Assembly (NCBI RefSeq): GCF_031844685.1
Contig: NZ_CP134605.1
Location: forward strand, 4,213,001-4,277,000
Source: Streptomyces sp. ITFR-21
Lineage (GTDB): Bacteria > Actinomycetota > Actinomycetes > Streptomycetales > Streptomycetaceae
DNA length: 64,000 nucleotides
Direction: 5' to 3'
The notes beneath the pieces are model-generated. The model did no database searches. It saw only the letters and a program-made list of their open reading frames with translations, and was not told the origin of the DNA. The position numbers and the translations under genes are program-made. Below, piece after piece: positions 1-8,260 of the stretch; within the stretch, counting starts at the first letter, position 1; every line of letters starts with the position of its first letter.

Positions 1-1758
1 GGACAGGGCGACGAGGGGCGGTTGGTCGCGGGCCGGTACCGGCTGCTGGAGCGGATCGGCCGCGGCGGCATGGGCACGGTGTGGCGGGCCGAGGACGAGC
101 TGCTCGGCCGCCAGGTCGCGGTCAAGAAGCTGCACCCGCCGCAGCCGCACATGGCCGACGACGAACTCGCCACCCTCTTCGAACGCACCCGGCGCGAGGC
201 CCGCGCCGCGGCCCGGATCAGCCACCCCAACGTGATCGTCGTGCACGACGTGGTCGACGACGCCGGGCTGCCGTCCATCGTCATGGAGTACGTGCCGTCG
301 GTGACGCTCGGCGAACTCCTCAAGCGGGAGGGCCCGCTGCCGGTGGCCGAGGCGGCCCGGATCGGCCGCGGCATGGTCGCCGCGCTGCGGGCCGCGCACC
401 GTGCCGGGGTGCTGCACCGCGACGTGAAGCCCGGCAACGTCCTGCTCGGTGTCGAGGGCGGCAGCTCCGCCGCCGACGGCGACGGGGGAGGCCGGGTGGT
501 GCTCACCGACTTCGGCATCGCCCAGGCGTCCGGCACCTCCACGCTGACCCGCACCGGGGAGATCATCGGCTCCATCGACTTCCTGTCGCCCGAGCGCATC
601 CGCGGCGTCCCGCCGGGCCCCGAGGCCGACCTGTGGGCGCTGGGCGCCACCCTCTACCAGGCGGTCGAGGGCACCTCGCCGTTCCGCCGGCCGACCGCGA
701 TCGAGACGGCGTACGCCATCGCCGAGGAACCCGTCGCGCCGGCGCCCAACGCGGGCGACCTCACGACGGTGATCGCCGGCCTGCTCGCCAAGGAGCCGGC
801 CCGGCGGCTGTCCGCGGCGGAGGCCGAGCGGCTGCTGCGGCTGCCCGCCTCCGAGCAGGACACCGCGCTGGTCGGGCGGTTCACCGCCAGGCCCGACGAA
901 CTGCCGACCGCGACGGCCGTCCGCGGCTTCGGACCGATACCGGGCGCGCCGGGCGCACCGGGTGGGCCGCGCATACCCAAGACCCCCGGCGTCCCGCAGC
1001 CGGGACCGATACCGCAGTACGCGCGCAGCGCGTACGGACCGCACACCCCGCTGCCCGCGGGGCCCCCGCCGCCGGCAGGGCCGGGCGGGCGGCGCCGCGG
1101 GCGCGCCGCGGGCGGCTGGGTCGCCGCGGCGGTCGCGGTCGTCGTCGTGGCCGGCGGCGCCTACGCGGTGAGCCAGCGGGGCGGCGGCGCCGGCCCGGAC
1201 GCGAAACCCACCGGCAGCGGCCCCACCGCGCCGGCCACGACGGTCGCGACCGCCACCACGCCCGCGCCGTCGACCGCTCCCGCCGTCACCACCCCGCCTC
1301 CGCCGCCGGTCCCGGCGGGCTACCACCTGTTCAGCAACCCCGACCGCGGCTACTCCCTGCCGGTGCCCGACGGCTGGACCAAACAGGTCACGCACGACGG
1401 CGAACAGGTGGACTTCATCGACCCGACGCAGCGGATCGACCTCAAGATCAGCTCGCTGGACTTCGCCAGCACCAGCCCGTACGCGCACTGGACGTCCCTG
1501 GAGTCCCAGACCCGCGGGCAGGTCGACGACTACCACCGCGAACGGCTCGATCCCACCACGCGGTTCGGCGACCCGGCGGCCATCTGGGAGTTCACCTTCC
1601 AGGGGTCGGTGCGCGAGTACCACGCGATCGACCTGGGCTTCGGCAGGCCCGGCCAGACCGAGTACGCGGTCTACCTGTCCGCCCCCGACGCCGAGTGGGA
1701 CCGGCAGCGGCCGGTGTTCGACACGGCCGTGGCCGGTTTCCGGCAATCCGGCGGATAG
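1..1758 (+). CDS. Membrane-anchored Ser/Thr protein kinase, 5' end cut by window
   Basis: Hanks-type kinase with an intact catalytic core: glycine loop GRGGMGTV, ATP-binding Lys in QVAVKKL, catalytic loop HRDVKPGNVLL, metal-binding DFG (LTDFGIA) and SPER in place of APE. The frame is open from base 1 (GQGDEGRLVAGRYRLL), and the second kinase has a comparable pre-domain stretch (GTDGRLLADRYRL), so the true start lies upstream and the TTG at 22 is not needed. A Pro-rich juxtamembrane region is followed by one transmembrane helix (nt about 1120-1175), a Thr/Pro-rich linker and an extracytoplasmic domain of about 140 residues starting at YHLFSNPDRGYSLPVPDGW. There are no PASTA repeats. The same outer-domain plan recurs in all four kinases of this array, suggesting duplication. 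The substrate and signal are unknown. Confidence 0.93.
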   Translation, partial: GQGDEGRLVAGRYRLLERIGRGGMGTVWRAEDELLGRQVAVKKLHPPQPHMADDELATLFERTRREARAAARISHPNVIVVHDVVDDAGLPSIVMEYVPSVTLGELLKREGPLPVAEAARIGRGMVAALRAAHRAGVLHRDVKPGNVLLGVEGGSSAADGDGGGRVVLTDFGIAQASGTSTLTRTGEIIGSIDFLSPERIRGVPPGPEADLWALGATLYQAVEGTSPFRRPTAIETAYAIAEEPVAPAPNAGDLTTVIAGLLAKEPARRLSAAEAERLLRLPASEQDTALVGRFTARPDELPTATAVRGFGPIPGAPGAPGGPRIPKTPGVPQPGPIPQYARSAYGPHTPLPAGPPPPAGPGGRRRGRAAGGWVAAAVAVVVVAGGAYAVSQRGGGAGPDAKPTGSGPTAPATTVATATTPAPSTAPAVTTPPPPPVPAGYHLFSNPDRGYSLPVPDGWTKQVTHDGEQVDFIDPTQRIDLKISSLDFASTSPYAHWTSLESQTRGQVDDYHRERLDPTTRFGDPAAIWEFTFQGSVREYHAIDLGFGRPGQTEYAVYLSAPDAEWDRQRPVFDTAVAGFRQSGG

Positions 1759-1937
1759 GTCTGGTTGGCTTCCGCCTCCCCCGTTCGGCGATGATGGCTG
1801 TCTGCACTGCCCGCGGCGCGCCGCTCCCCGGCGCGGCGTTCCGTACCGCACCGCGCCGATCGCACCGCCCGTACCGCCCGCACGGCCCGTACCGCAGCAC
1901 CCGGGCGCCGCACCGTCCGATACCCCGAACCGCCGCC

Positions 1938-1984
1938 AGACCGCCGCCAGACCGCCCGACAGACCGCCCGACAGACCGCCTGAC
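1938..1984 (+). repeat. 12-bp tandem repeat between kinase genes
   Basis: Three near-identical 12-bp units, AGACCGCCCGAC (1949-1960, 1961-1972, 1973-1984 with one change), preceded by a shortened unit at 1938-1948. They lie just upstream of the ribosome-binding site of the second kinase gene. No function is evident. Confidence 0.7.
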
Positions 1985-2009
1985 AACGCCGGCACAGCAG
2001 AGGGAATCC

Positions 2010-3839
2010 ATGAGCCAGGTCGAAGGTACCGACGGACGTCTCCTCGCGGACCGGTACCGGCTCGGCACCGTGCTCGGCAAGGGCGGCATGGGTACGGTCT
2101 GGCGCGCCGTCGACGAGACGCTCGGCCGCAGCGTCGCCGTCAAGGAGCTGCGCTTCCCCGGCGACGTCGACGACGACGAGAAGCGCCGCCTGGTCACCAG
2201 GACGCTGCGCGAGGCCAAGGCCACCGCGCGGATCCGCAACACCGGCGCGATCACCGTCTTCGACGTGGTCAAGGAGGACGACCGGCCGTGGATCGTGATG
2301 GAGCTGGTCGAGGGCCGGTCGCTGTCCGACGCGATCCGCGAGGACGGCCCGCTGACCCCCAAGCGCGCCGCCGAGGTCGGCCTGGTGCTGCTCGACGTGC
2401 TCCGGGCCGCGCACCGCGAGGGCATCCTGCACCGTGACGTGAAGCCGTCCAACGTGCTGCTCGCGGACGACGGGCGGGTGGTGCTCGGCGACTTCGGCAT
2501 CGCGCAGATCGACGGCGACCCGTCGGTGACCTCCACCGGCATGCTGGTCGGCGCGCCCTCGTACATCTCCCCGGAACGCGCGCGCGGCCAGAAGCCGGGA
2601 CCGCCGGCCGACCTGTGGTCGCTGGGCGCGCTGCTCTACGCCTCGGTCGAGGGGCACCCGCCGTACGACAAGGGCTCGGCGATCGCCACGCTGACCGCGG
2701 TGATGACCGAGCCGGTCGGCCCGATGCGCAACGCCGGGCCGCTGGCCGAGGTGATCAAGGGCCTGCTGGTCAAGGACCCCGAGCGGCGGCTGACCGAGCC
2801 CGGCGCCCGTGCCCTGCTGGCCGCGGTCGCCGAGGCCCCGGACCGCCCGGTGGCGCCGCCCGCCGCGGACGCCGGCACCGCCGTGCCGCCCGTCGACCCG
2901 CAGCCCGCCCCCAGCGACGCGCCCGCGGCCACCGTGGAGGCCGCAGCCGACCAGGCCCGGGTCCGGGACGCGCTGCGCTCGGTCCGCAGGGCCGCCGCCG
3001 CCCCGGGGCCCGGCGCCCCCGGGCACCCGCCGGGCCCGCGGGCCGGGGAGCCGTTCGCCGACGGGGGGCCGCGGCGCACCCTGGTCATAGTGATCGCCGC
3101 GGTGGTGATCGCCGTCCTGGGTACGGTGATAGGCGTCGCGATCGCCAACTCCGGCGGCGGGGACGGCGGCGGGGAGAGCAAGAACGGCGGCGGCAAGCCG
3201 TCCGCGAGCAGCACCCCCCACGCCTCCGGCACCGGACCGGCCACGGCGCCCTCCGGCCGCAGCTCCGCCGCCGGCACCCCCTCCCGTCCGGCTACGTCGG
3301 CCGCCTCGGCGGCGACCGGGACGCCGTCGGACGACGAGGGGGACGACGACAGCGGCGAGGACGAGGCCGCGGGCGCCACCCCGCCGAGCGGCTTCACCAC
3401 GGTCGCCGACGCCGCGTTCCACTTCCGGATGGCCATGCCCGACGGCTGGCGTCAGACCGGCCAGGCGGGGAAAGGCTCAGGGGTGATCTACAGCGCGCAC
3501 GGCGGATACCCGCGGGTCCAGGTCGACTTCTCCGACAGCCCGAAGAAGGACGCGGCCGCCGCGTGGAGGGACGAGGAGTCCACGGTGGCCGGTTCGAGCC
3601 GCGACTACCACCGGATCTCCATCGGGCCGGTCGCGTACCGCGGCTACCCCACCGCCGCCGACTGGGAGTTCACCCGCACCGTGGACGGGCGCAAGGTCCG
3701 GGTGCGCAACCGCGGCTTCGCGGTGGACGGCGACCGCGCCTACTCGATCATGGTCTCGATCCCGGCCGGCGACTGGGACAGCGCGGCCTCCGCGCGGCTG
3801 CGGGACACGTTCTTCGCGACGTTCACCCCCACCGACTGA
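2010..3839 (+). CDS. Membrane-anchored Ser/Thr protein kinase
   Basis: Protein of 609 residues. ATG at 2010 has an AGAGGGA ribosome-binding site 5 nt upstream. The N-terminal kinase domain (about residues 14-275) has all catalytic signatures: GKGGMGTV, VAVKEL, HRDVKPSNVLL, GDFGIA and SPERARG. A low-complexity Ala/Pro linker leads to a single transmembrane helix (about residues 357-380, LVIVIAAVVIAVLGTVIG), then a Ser/Thr/Gly-rich spacer and an extracytoplasmic domain starting near GFTTVADAAFHFRMAMPDGW that resembles those of the neighbouring kinases. It autophosphorylates and phosphorylates Ser/Thr in the family generally; the targets here are unknown. In S. coelicolor, a kinase array at what I believe is the same locus has been tied to spore-wall synthesis (recalled, not checked). 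Confidence 0.93.
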   Translation: MSQVEGTDGRLLADRYRLGTVLGKGGMGTVWRAVDETLGRSVAVKELRFPGDVDDDEKRRLVTRTLREAKATARIRNTGAITVFDVVKEDDRPWIVMELVEGRSLSDAIREDGPLTPKRAAEVGLVLLDVLRAAHREGILHRDVKPSNVLLADDGRVVLGDFGIAQIDGDPSVTSTGMLVGAPSYISPERARGQKPGPPADLWSLGALLYASVEGHPPYDKGSAIATLTAVMTEPVGPMRNAGPLAEVIKGLLVKDPERRLTEPGARALLAAVAEAPDRPVAPPAADAGTAVPPVDPQPAPSDAPAATVEAAADQARVRDALRSVRRAAAAPGPGAPGHPPGPRAGEPFADGGPRRTLVIVIAAVVIAVLGTVIGVAIANSGGGDGGGESKNGGGKPSASSTPHASGTGPATAPSGRSSAAGTPSRPATSAASAATGTPSDDEGDDDSGEDEAAGATPPSGFTTVADAAFHFRMAMPDGWRQTGQAGKGSGVIYSAHGGYPRVQVDFSDSPKKDAAAAWRDEESTVAGSSRDYHRISIGPVAYRGYPTAADWEFTRTVDGRKVRVRNRGFAVDGDRAYSIMVSIPAGDWDSAASARLRDTFFATFTPTD

Positions 3840-4133
3840 CGGCCGGGCACCGGCCTTTCAGCAGCCGGGCGGCCGGCGCGGACGGGGTGCCGGCCCGCGC
3901 ACGGAAGCACAACGGGAGTACAAGAGGCGGCAAAGGGGTAAGCAGCTACTCGGCCAGGGCCGGGGCCGCACGAACAACCGGGAAACCGGCCGAAGGATTG
4001 CCGCGCAGCACGTATGGTGAGTACTTGAGGACCGTCCGCATCCGCATCCGGACGCAAGCGTGACCGGGTCGGACCGGGTCGGATCGGACCATGTGGCGCA
4101 GGAGAGTTGGACCGGGGCCGAGAGGGGGGCACC

Positions 4134-6116
4134 GTGGAGGAGTACGCAGGGCGGGTGCTCGCCGAGCGCTATCGGCTGCCCAGGCCGCCGGCCGACGAGT
4201 TCGAGTTGGCCGAGACCCGCGCCTTCGACACGTACAGCGGGCAGGAGGTCCTGGTCCGGCAGGTGCTGCTGCCCGAGGTGGTGACCGCCGAACTGCCGGG
4301 CGAGGACGGGCCGTTCGGCGACCCGGAGGGGCTGGGTGACAGTGCCAGGCGGGCGCTGGACGCGGCCCGCGCCGCCGCCGCAATCCCCGACCACCCGCGC
4401 TTGGTGCAGGTCTTCGACATCTTCGTCGAGGGCGGCAGCCTGTGGATCGCGAGCGAACTGGTGTCCGCCCGGCCGCTCGCCGCGTTCCTCGCTGAGCGCC
4501 CGCTGGACGCCTTCCGCGCCGCCGAGATCGCCTCCGACGTGCTGGCCGCGCTGCGGGCGCTGCACACCCACGGCTGGACCCACCGCAACGTCACCGCCAG
4601 CACCGTGCTGCTCTGCGACGACGGCCGGGCGATGCTCGGCGGACTCGCCGCCGGCGCCGCCCAGGAGGCGCTGTGCGGCTACGACCCGCTGCCCGAGCAG
4701 GTACTGGCCGGCGGCACCGAGCCGTCCTGGCACGGCCCGCAGTCCGCGTTGGAGCAGGAGCGGGCCCGGCAGAACCGGATCACCGTGGTCGGCGCGGTCA
4801 CCGAGCGCTGGGCGCCCGAGCAGGCCCACGAGGTGCACGAGAACTGGCGGCTGTCCCCGCCGGTCGGCCCGGCGGCCGACCTGTGGGCGCTCGGCTCGCT
4901 GCTGTTCCGCAGCGTCCAGGGCCACCCGCCCTACCCCGAGGACAGCGCCGCCGAACTCGTTCAACTGGTGTGCGCCGAACCACCCGCCTTCGCCGAGGAG
5001 TGCGGCCCGCTGCGGCCGGTCGTGGAGTCGCTGCTGCGCCCCGACCCCGAGGAGCGCCCCGACGCCGAGGAGTTGGGCGGCTGGCTGCGGTCGCTGATCC
5101 GCTCCGCGCCCGAACCCGACCTCGGCACCGTGACCGTCCCGCTGCCCACCGACGCGACGAAGCTGCCGGTCAAGCGGCGCAAGGGCGAGCTGGTCCGCAA
5201 GCGGCGCGAGCGGGTTGCCGCGGACGCCGACCCGTCCGGCCAGCACCGCCGGCACGCCCGCGGCAAGCAGGCCAAGGCGGTCCGCGCCAAGCGGGAGAGC
5301 GCCCGGCTCAGCGAGATGATGCAGGAGCGGTTCCCCGAGGAGCAGGTGGTCTCCCACACCTCCGCCGCCGCTGAGGCCCAGCCGCGCCGGCTCGGTGCCC
5401 GCCTCCTGGTCGCGGTACTGGTGGTGCTGGCCGCCGTGGTGCTTTACGCCATGCTCGTCATGCCCAACCGCCACACCTCCTCCGCCGACCCGAACGGCGA
5501 CCGCACGGTGCCGGCGGAGATGCCGGGCAGCGGCGGCGGCAGCAAGGACCACACCACCGCGCCACCCACCACCGCCGCGGCCAGTACCGAGCCGACCGGC
5601 AAGGCGCCCACGACCAAGCCCCCGGCCACCGAGCCGACGACCGACGCCCCCAGCGCGCCCCCCGACCTCGGGCCCGACTTCGCGCTGCGCGCCGACAGCG
5701 CGGGCTTCACCGTCGCCGTGCACACCGGCTGGCTGCGGTCCGGCAAGAACAACCAGGGCCAGGTGCGCTACACCGGCAGCGACATCACCATGACCGTGGT
5801 CCCCGGCCGCGACAAGGCGTCCGGCGACACCAGCGACCCCCTGGCGTACCAGCTGGTGGAACGCGAACTCGCCGACTTCCGCGCCTCGTCGTGGTCCTCC
5901 GCGGCCGGCCTGCAGACGCTCACCATCCGCGGCCACCAGGCCGCCGAGGGCGAGTACACCTGGCGGGACGCCGACGAGCAGAGCGTCTACGCCCGCAACC
6001 TGGCGATCCTGGTGGGCGGCCGCTACCACGTCGTGCTGATCGCCGGCCCGGACAGCCAACGCGCCGCCGTGCAGCGCGCGTTCGACAAGGTCGTGGAGAC
6101 GTACACGGCAGGCTGA
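4134..6116 (+). CDS. Membrane-anchored Ser/Thr pseudokinase
   Basis: Protein of 660 residues. GTG at 4134 is preceded by the purine run AGAGGGGGG; an in-frame TTG at 4107 is less likely. The fold is recognisable (kinase C-lobe signature PAADLWALGSLLFRSVQGHPPY), but the catalytic residues are missing. The glycine loop is absent, the VAVK lysine region reads VLVRQVL, HRD is HRN (THRNVTASTVLL), DFG is replaced by LGGLAAG, and there is no APE motif. The product should therefore be catalytically dead and act as a scaffold, allosteric partner or signal receiver. A very basic linker (about residues 340-400, many KR/RK) precedes one transmembrane helix (about 423-443) and an extracytoplasmic domain (DLGPDFALRADSAGFTVAVH onward) similar in layout to the active kinases. 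It sits between active kinase genes on the same strand. Confidence 0.88.
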   Translation: MEEYAGRVLAERYRLPRPPADEFELAETRAFDTYSGQEVLVRQVLLPEVVTAELPGEDGPFGDPEGLGDSARRALDAARAAAAIPDHPRLVQVFDIFVEGGSLWIASELVSARPLAAFLAERPLDAFRAAEIASDVLAALRALHTHGWTHRNVTASTVLLCDDGRAMLGGLAAGAAQEALCGYDPLPEQVLAGGTEPSWHGPQSALEQERARQNRITVVGAVTERWAPEQAHEVHENWRLSPPVGPAADLWALGSLLFRSVQGHPPYPEDSAAELVQLVCAEPPAFAEECGPLRPVVESLLRPDPEERPDAEELGGWLRSLIRSAPEPDLGTVTVPLPTDATKLPVKRRKGELVRKRRERVAADADPSGQHRRHARGKQAKAVRAKRESARLSEMMQERFPEEQVVSHTSAAAEAQPRRLGARLLVAVLVVLAAVVLYAMLVMPNRHTSSADPNGDRTVPAEMPGSGGGSKDHTTAPPTTAAASTEPTGKAPTTKPPATEPTTDAPSAPPDLGPDFALRADSAGFTVAVHTGWLRSGKNNQGQVRYTGSDITMTVVPGRDKASGDTSDPLAYQLVERELADFRASSWSSAAGLQTLTIRGHQAAEGEYTWRDADEQSVYARNLAILVGGRYHVVLIAGPDSQRAAVQRAFDKVVETYTAG

Positions 6117-6170
6117 CCCGTACCGCACCCGTACCGCACCCGTACCGCACCCGTACCGCACCCGTACCGC
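6116..6170 (+). repeat. Five perfect copies of an 11-bp tandem repeat
   Basis: ACCCGTACCGC is repeated five times head to tail, beginning inside the stop codon of the pseudokinase gene. The array could be slippage-prone, or it could be a spacer between the kinase genes. No stem-loop is formed by the repeat itself. Confidence 0.9.
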
Positions 6171-6305
6171 ACGGCAGGACGGCGCGGACCGGCCGCCGCG
6201 GGCCCGACCGCGCGGGCCTGCCGGCGCGGTCGTGTCGGGTGGCGCCGTGTGCGGATCGTGTGCGGAGCGCCGGGGGCGGCCACCGGGCTGCGGCATCATG
6301 ACGGT

Positions 6306-7937
6306 ATGGCAAGTGACGGGGGACGGACCACGGCCGCGCACCAGCCGCGGGACGTGATCGCCGGCCGGTACCGGATCACCGGACGGCTGGGGCGCGGCGG
6401 GATGGGCACGGTCTGGCGGGCCACCGACGAGCTGTTGCGGCGGCAGGTCGCGGTCAAGGAACTGCACCTGCCCGGCGCCGGCCTGACCGAGGCGGAGGCG
6501 GACAAGCAGCGCGGCCGGGCGCTGCGCGAGGCGCGCAGCGTGGCCCGGGTCCGGCATCCGCACGTCGTGGTGGTGCACGACGTGGTGGAGCAGGACGGCC
6601 GGCCGTGGATCGTGATGGAACTGGTCGACGGGCTGTCGCTGGCCGACCGGCTGGCTGCGGACGGCCCGCTGGAGCCGCGGGAGGCGGCCAGGATCGGCGC
6701 CGCGGTCGCCGACGCGCTGCGCGCCGCCCACCGGCACGACATCCAGCACCGCGACGTGAAGCCGGCCAACGTGCTGCTCGGCGAGGACGGCCGGGTGGTG
6801 CTCAGCGACTTCGGCATCGCCCGGCTGCCCGGCGGCAACACCATCTCCGAGACCGGGTCGTTCGTCGGCTCGCCCGAGTACACCGCGCCCGAACGGATGT
6901 CGGGGCAGCCGGCCGGGCCCGCGGCCGACCTGTGGTCGCTGGGTGTGCTGCTGTGCGCGGCCGTCGACGGGCAGTCGCCGTTCCACCGCGAGTCGATCGG
7001 CGAGATCGTGCACGCGGTCGCCCTCGGCGCCATCGACCCGCCGGCGGCGGCCGGCCCGCTGGCACCGGTGATCAGGGGCCTGCTGGAGCGGGATCCGGCC
7101 CGCCGGATGTCGGCCGCGCGGGTACGGACGGAGCTGACGGCGTACGCGCAGACCGGGACCGGGCCGTCGGCGCCCACCCCGGAACTGCCGTCGGCCGTCC
7201 CGGATCCGGCCCCGGCCGCGTCCCCCGCGCCGGCGCCGGATCCGACCACCCCGGAACCGGCGCCGGGCGGATCCGCCGCCGGGCCGGGGGTACCCGCCGG
7301 CCACCGCTCCCGGGGCCGTACCGCGGTCGTGGCGCTCGCCGTGGTGGTGCTCGCGGTCGTCGCGGGGGCGACCGCGGCGGTGCTGGTCACCCGCGGCGCG
7401 GACGGCGCCCCCGCGCCGGCCCTGGCGAGCGGGCCGCCGGTCAGCGCCGCCCCGGCCCGCCGTGCCCCGGCCACCACCCCGGCGCCGCCGCTCCCGGCCG
7501 GCTACACCGCGGTCACCGACCCCGAGGGCTTCTCGGTGGCCCTGCTCACGGGCTCCCGCCGCGACCCGCAGGGTCCCCGGACGTACTACTGGTCGCCGGG
7601 GAACGTCTTCCGCTTCGGCGAGCGCGAGCAGGTGCCGGACCCGCGCGGCCCGTACGCGGTGATGCACGACCAGCACGTGGAGGCGCCGACCTCGGGGGTC
7701 TACCCGGGCTACCGGGACGGGGTGATCACCCGCACCACCCGGCACCGGCAGGAGGCGGCGCTGTGGGAGTTCACCTACGACGGCTTCACCGCCGCCGGAG
7801 GCGCCCGGCGCACCTTCGACCTGTGCTGGACGGAGAACGGGCGGATGTACGACATATGGGTGTCGGGCCCGGTGGCCCAGGTGGAAACGACCCGCCGGGC
7901 CTTCGACACGGCCGTCAGCACCTTCCGGCCGGGCTGA
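6306..7937 (+). CDS. Membrane-anchored Ser/Thr protein kinase
   Basis: Protein of 543 residues, with ATG at 6306 (MASDGGRTTAAHQPRDVIAGRYRI). An upstream in-frame start at 6249 would add 19 residues unlike the family. No clear Shine-Dalgarno sequence is seen. The kinase domain is intact: GRGGMGTV, VAVKEL, QHRDVKPANVLL, LSDFGIA and APERMSG. A Pro/Ala-rich linker, one transmembrane helix (TAVVALAVVVLAVVAGATAA) and an outer domain starting near GYTAVTDPEGFSVALLTG follow. Of the four array members this has the closest resemblance to the second kinase. It is probably part of the same signalling set as the pseudokinase upstream. Confidence 0.92.
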   Translation: MASDGGRTTAAHQPRDVIAGRYRITGRLGRGGMGTVWRATDELLRRQVAVKELHLPGAGLTEAEADKQRGRALREARSVARVRHPHVVVVHDVVEQDGRPWIVMELVDGLSLADRLAADGPLEPREAARIGAAVADALRAAHRHDIQHRDVKPANVLLGEDGRVVLSDFGIARLPGGNTISETGSFVGSPEYTAPERMSGQPAGPAADLWSLGVLLCAAVDGQSPFHRESIGEIVHAVALGAIDPPAAAGPLAPVIRGLLERDPARRMSAARVRTELTAYAQTGTGPSAPTPELPSAVPDPAPAASPAPAPDPTTPEPAPGGSAAGPGVPAGHRSRGRTAVVALAVVVLAVVAGATAAVLVTRGADGAPAPALASGPPVSAAPARRAPATTPAPPLPAGYTAVTDPEGFSVALLTGSRRDPQGPRTYYWSPGNVFRFGEREQVPDPRGPYAVMHDQHVEAPTSGVYPGYRDGVITRTTRHRQEAALWEFTYDGFTAAGGARRTFDLCWTENGRMYDIWVSGPVAQVETTRRAFDTAVSTFRPG

Positions 7938-7940
7938 TCC

Positions 7941-7970
7941 GCCCGGGATGCCCCGGGATGCCCCGGGATG
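7941..7970 (+). repeat. 10-bp tandem repeat after the kinase array
   Basis: Three copies of a CCCCGGGATG-type decamer follow the last kinase stop codon. Each unit contains the CCCGGG palindrome, so the RNA could fold. It lies in the 323-bp gene-free stretch 7938-8260, whose only other notable item is the palindrome at 8211-8230. Confidence 0.7.
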
Positions 7971-8210
7971 CCGCGGGCCCGCCCGCCGGGTCGGGGGCCG
8001 CCGGGGGCGGCGCTTGCGGTCCGCCCCGGTCGCGGCTTCCCGGGCCGCGCCCCGGCGGGCTCCGGGGCGCGCTTTCCGTCCGGCCGGGAGCCGCGGCCCG
8101 GCCCGGGGGTTTCGCGTACCGTCGGTTACGGCGGTCCGAGCTGCGGTGACACGGCCCCGGGTGGAACGTGCCGGTGATCGGTGGCGTGGTCGCGCGGCGC
8201 GGCGAGAAAA

Positions 8211-8230
8211 CGGCTACTCACGGGTAGCCG
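8211..8230. promoter_or_regulatory. Perfect inverted repeat upstream of aldehyde dehydrogenase, candidate operator
   Basis: CGGCTAC-TCACGG-GTAGCCG: 7-bp arms with a 6-nt spacer, ending 30 bp before the aldehyde dehydrogenase ATG. The size and position suit a repressor operator, for example of TetR or GntR type. No regulator gene is adjacent, so the binding protein cannot be named. Confidence 0.45.
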
Positions 8231-8260
8231 TCGGCGCCCGGCGGTCGTAACCTCACCGGC

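Noticed and set aside
3858..7745. 1295-codon minus-strand frame opposite the kinases
   Set aside because: His/Gly/Arg-rich mirror of GC3-rich coding DNA; no motif, and the plus strand carries clear kinases.
1..7937. PASTA-type peptidoglycan-sensing kinases
   Set aside because: The external domains lack PASTA repeats and are single ~130-150-residue units.
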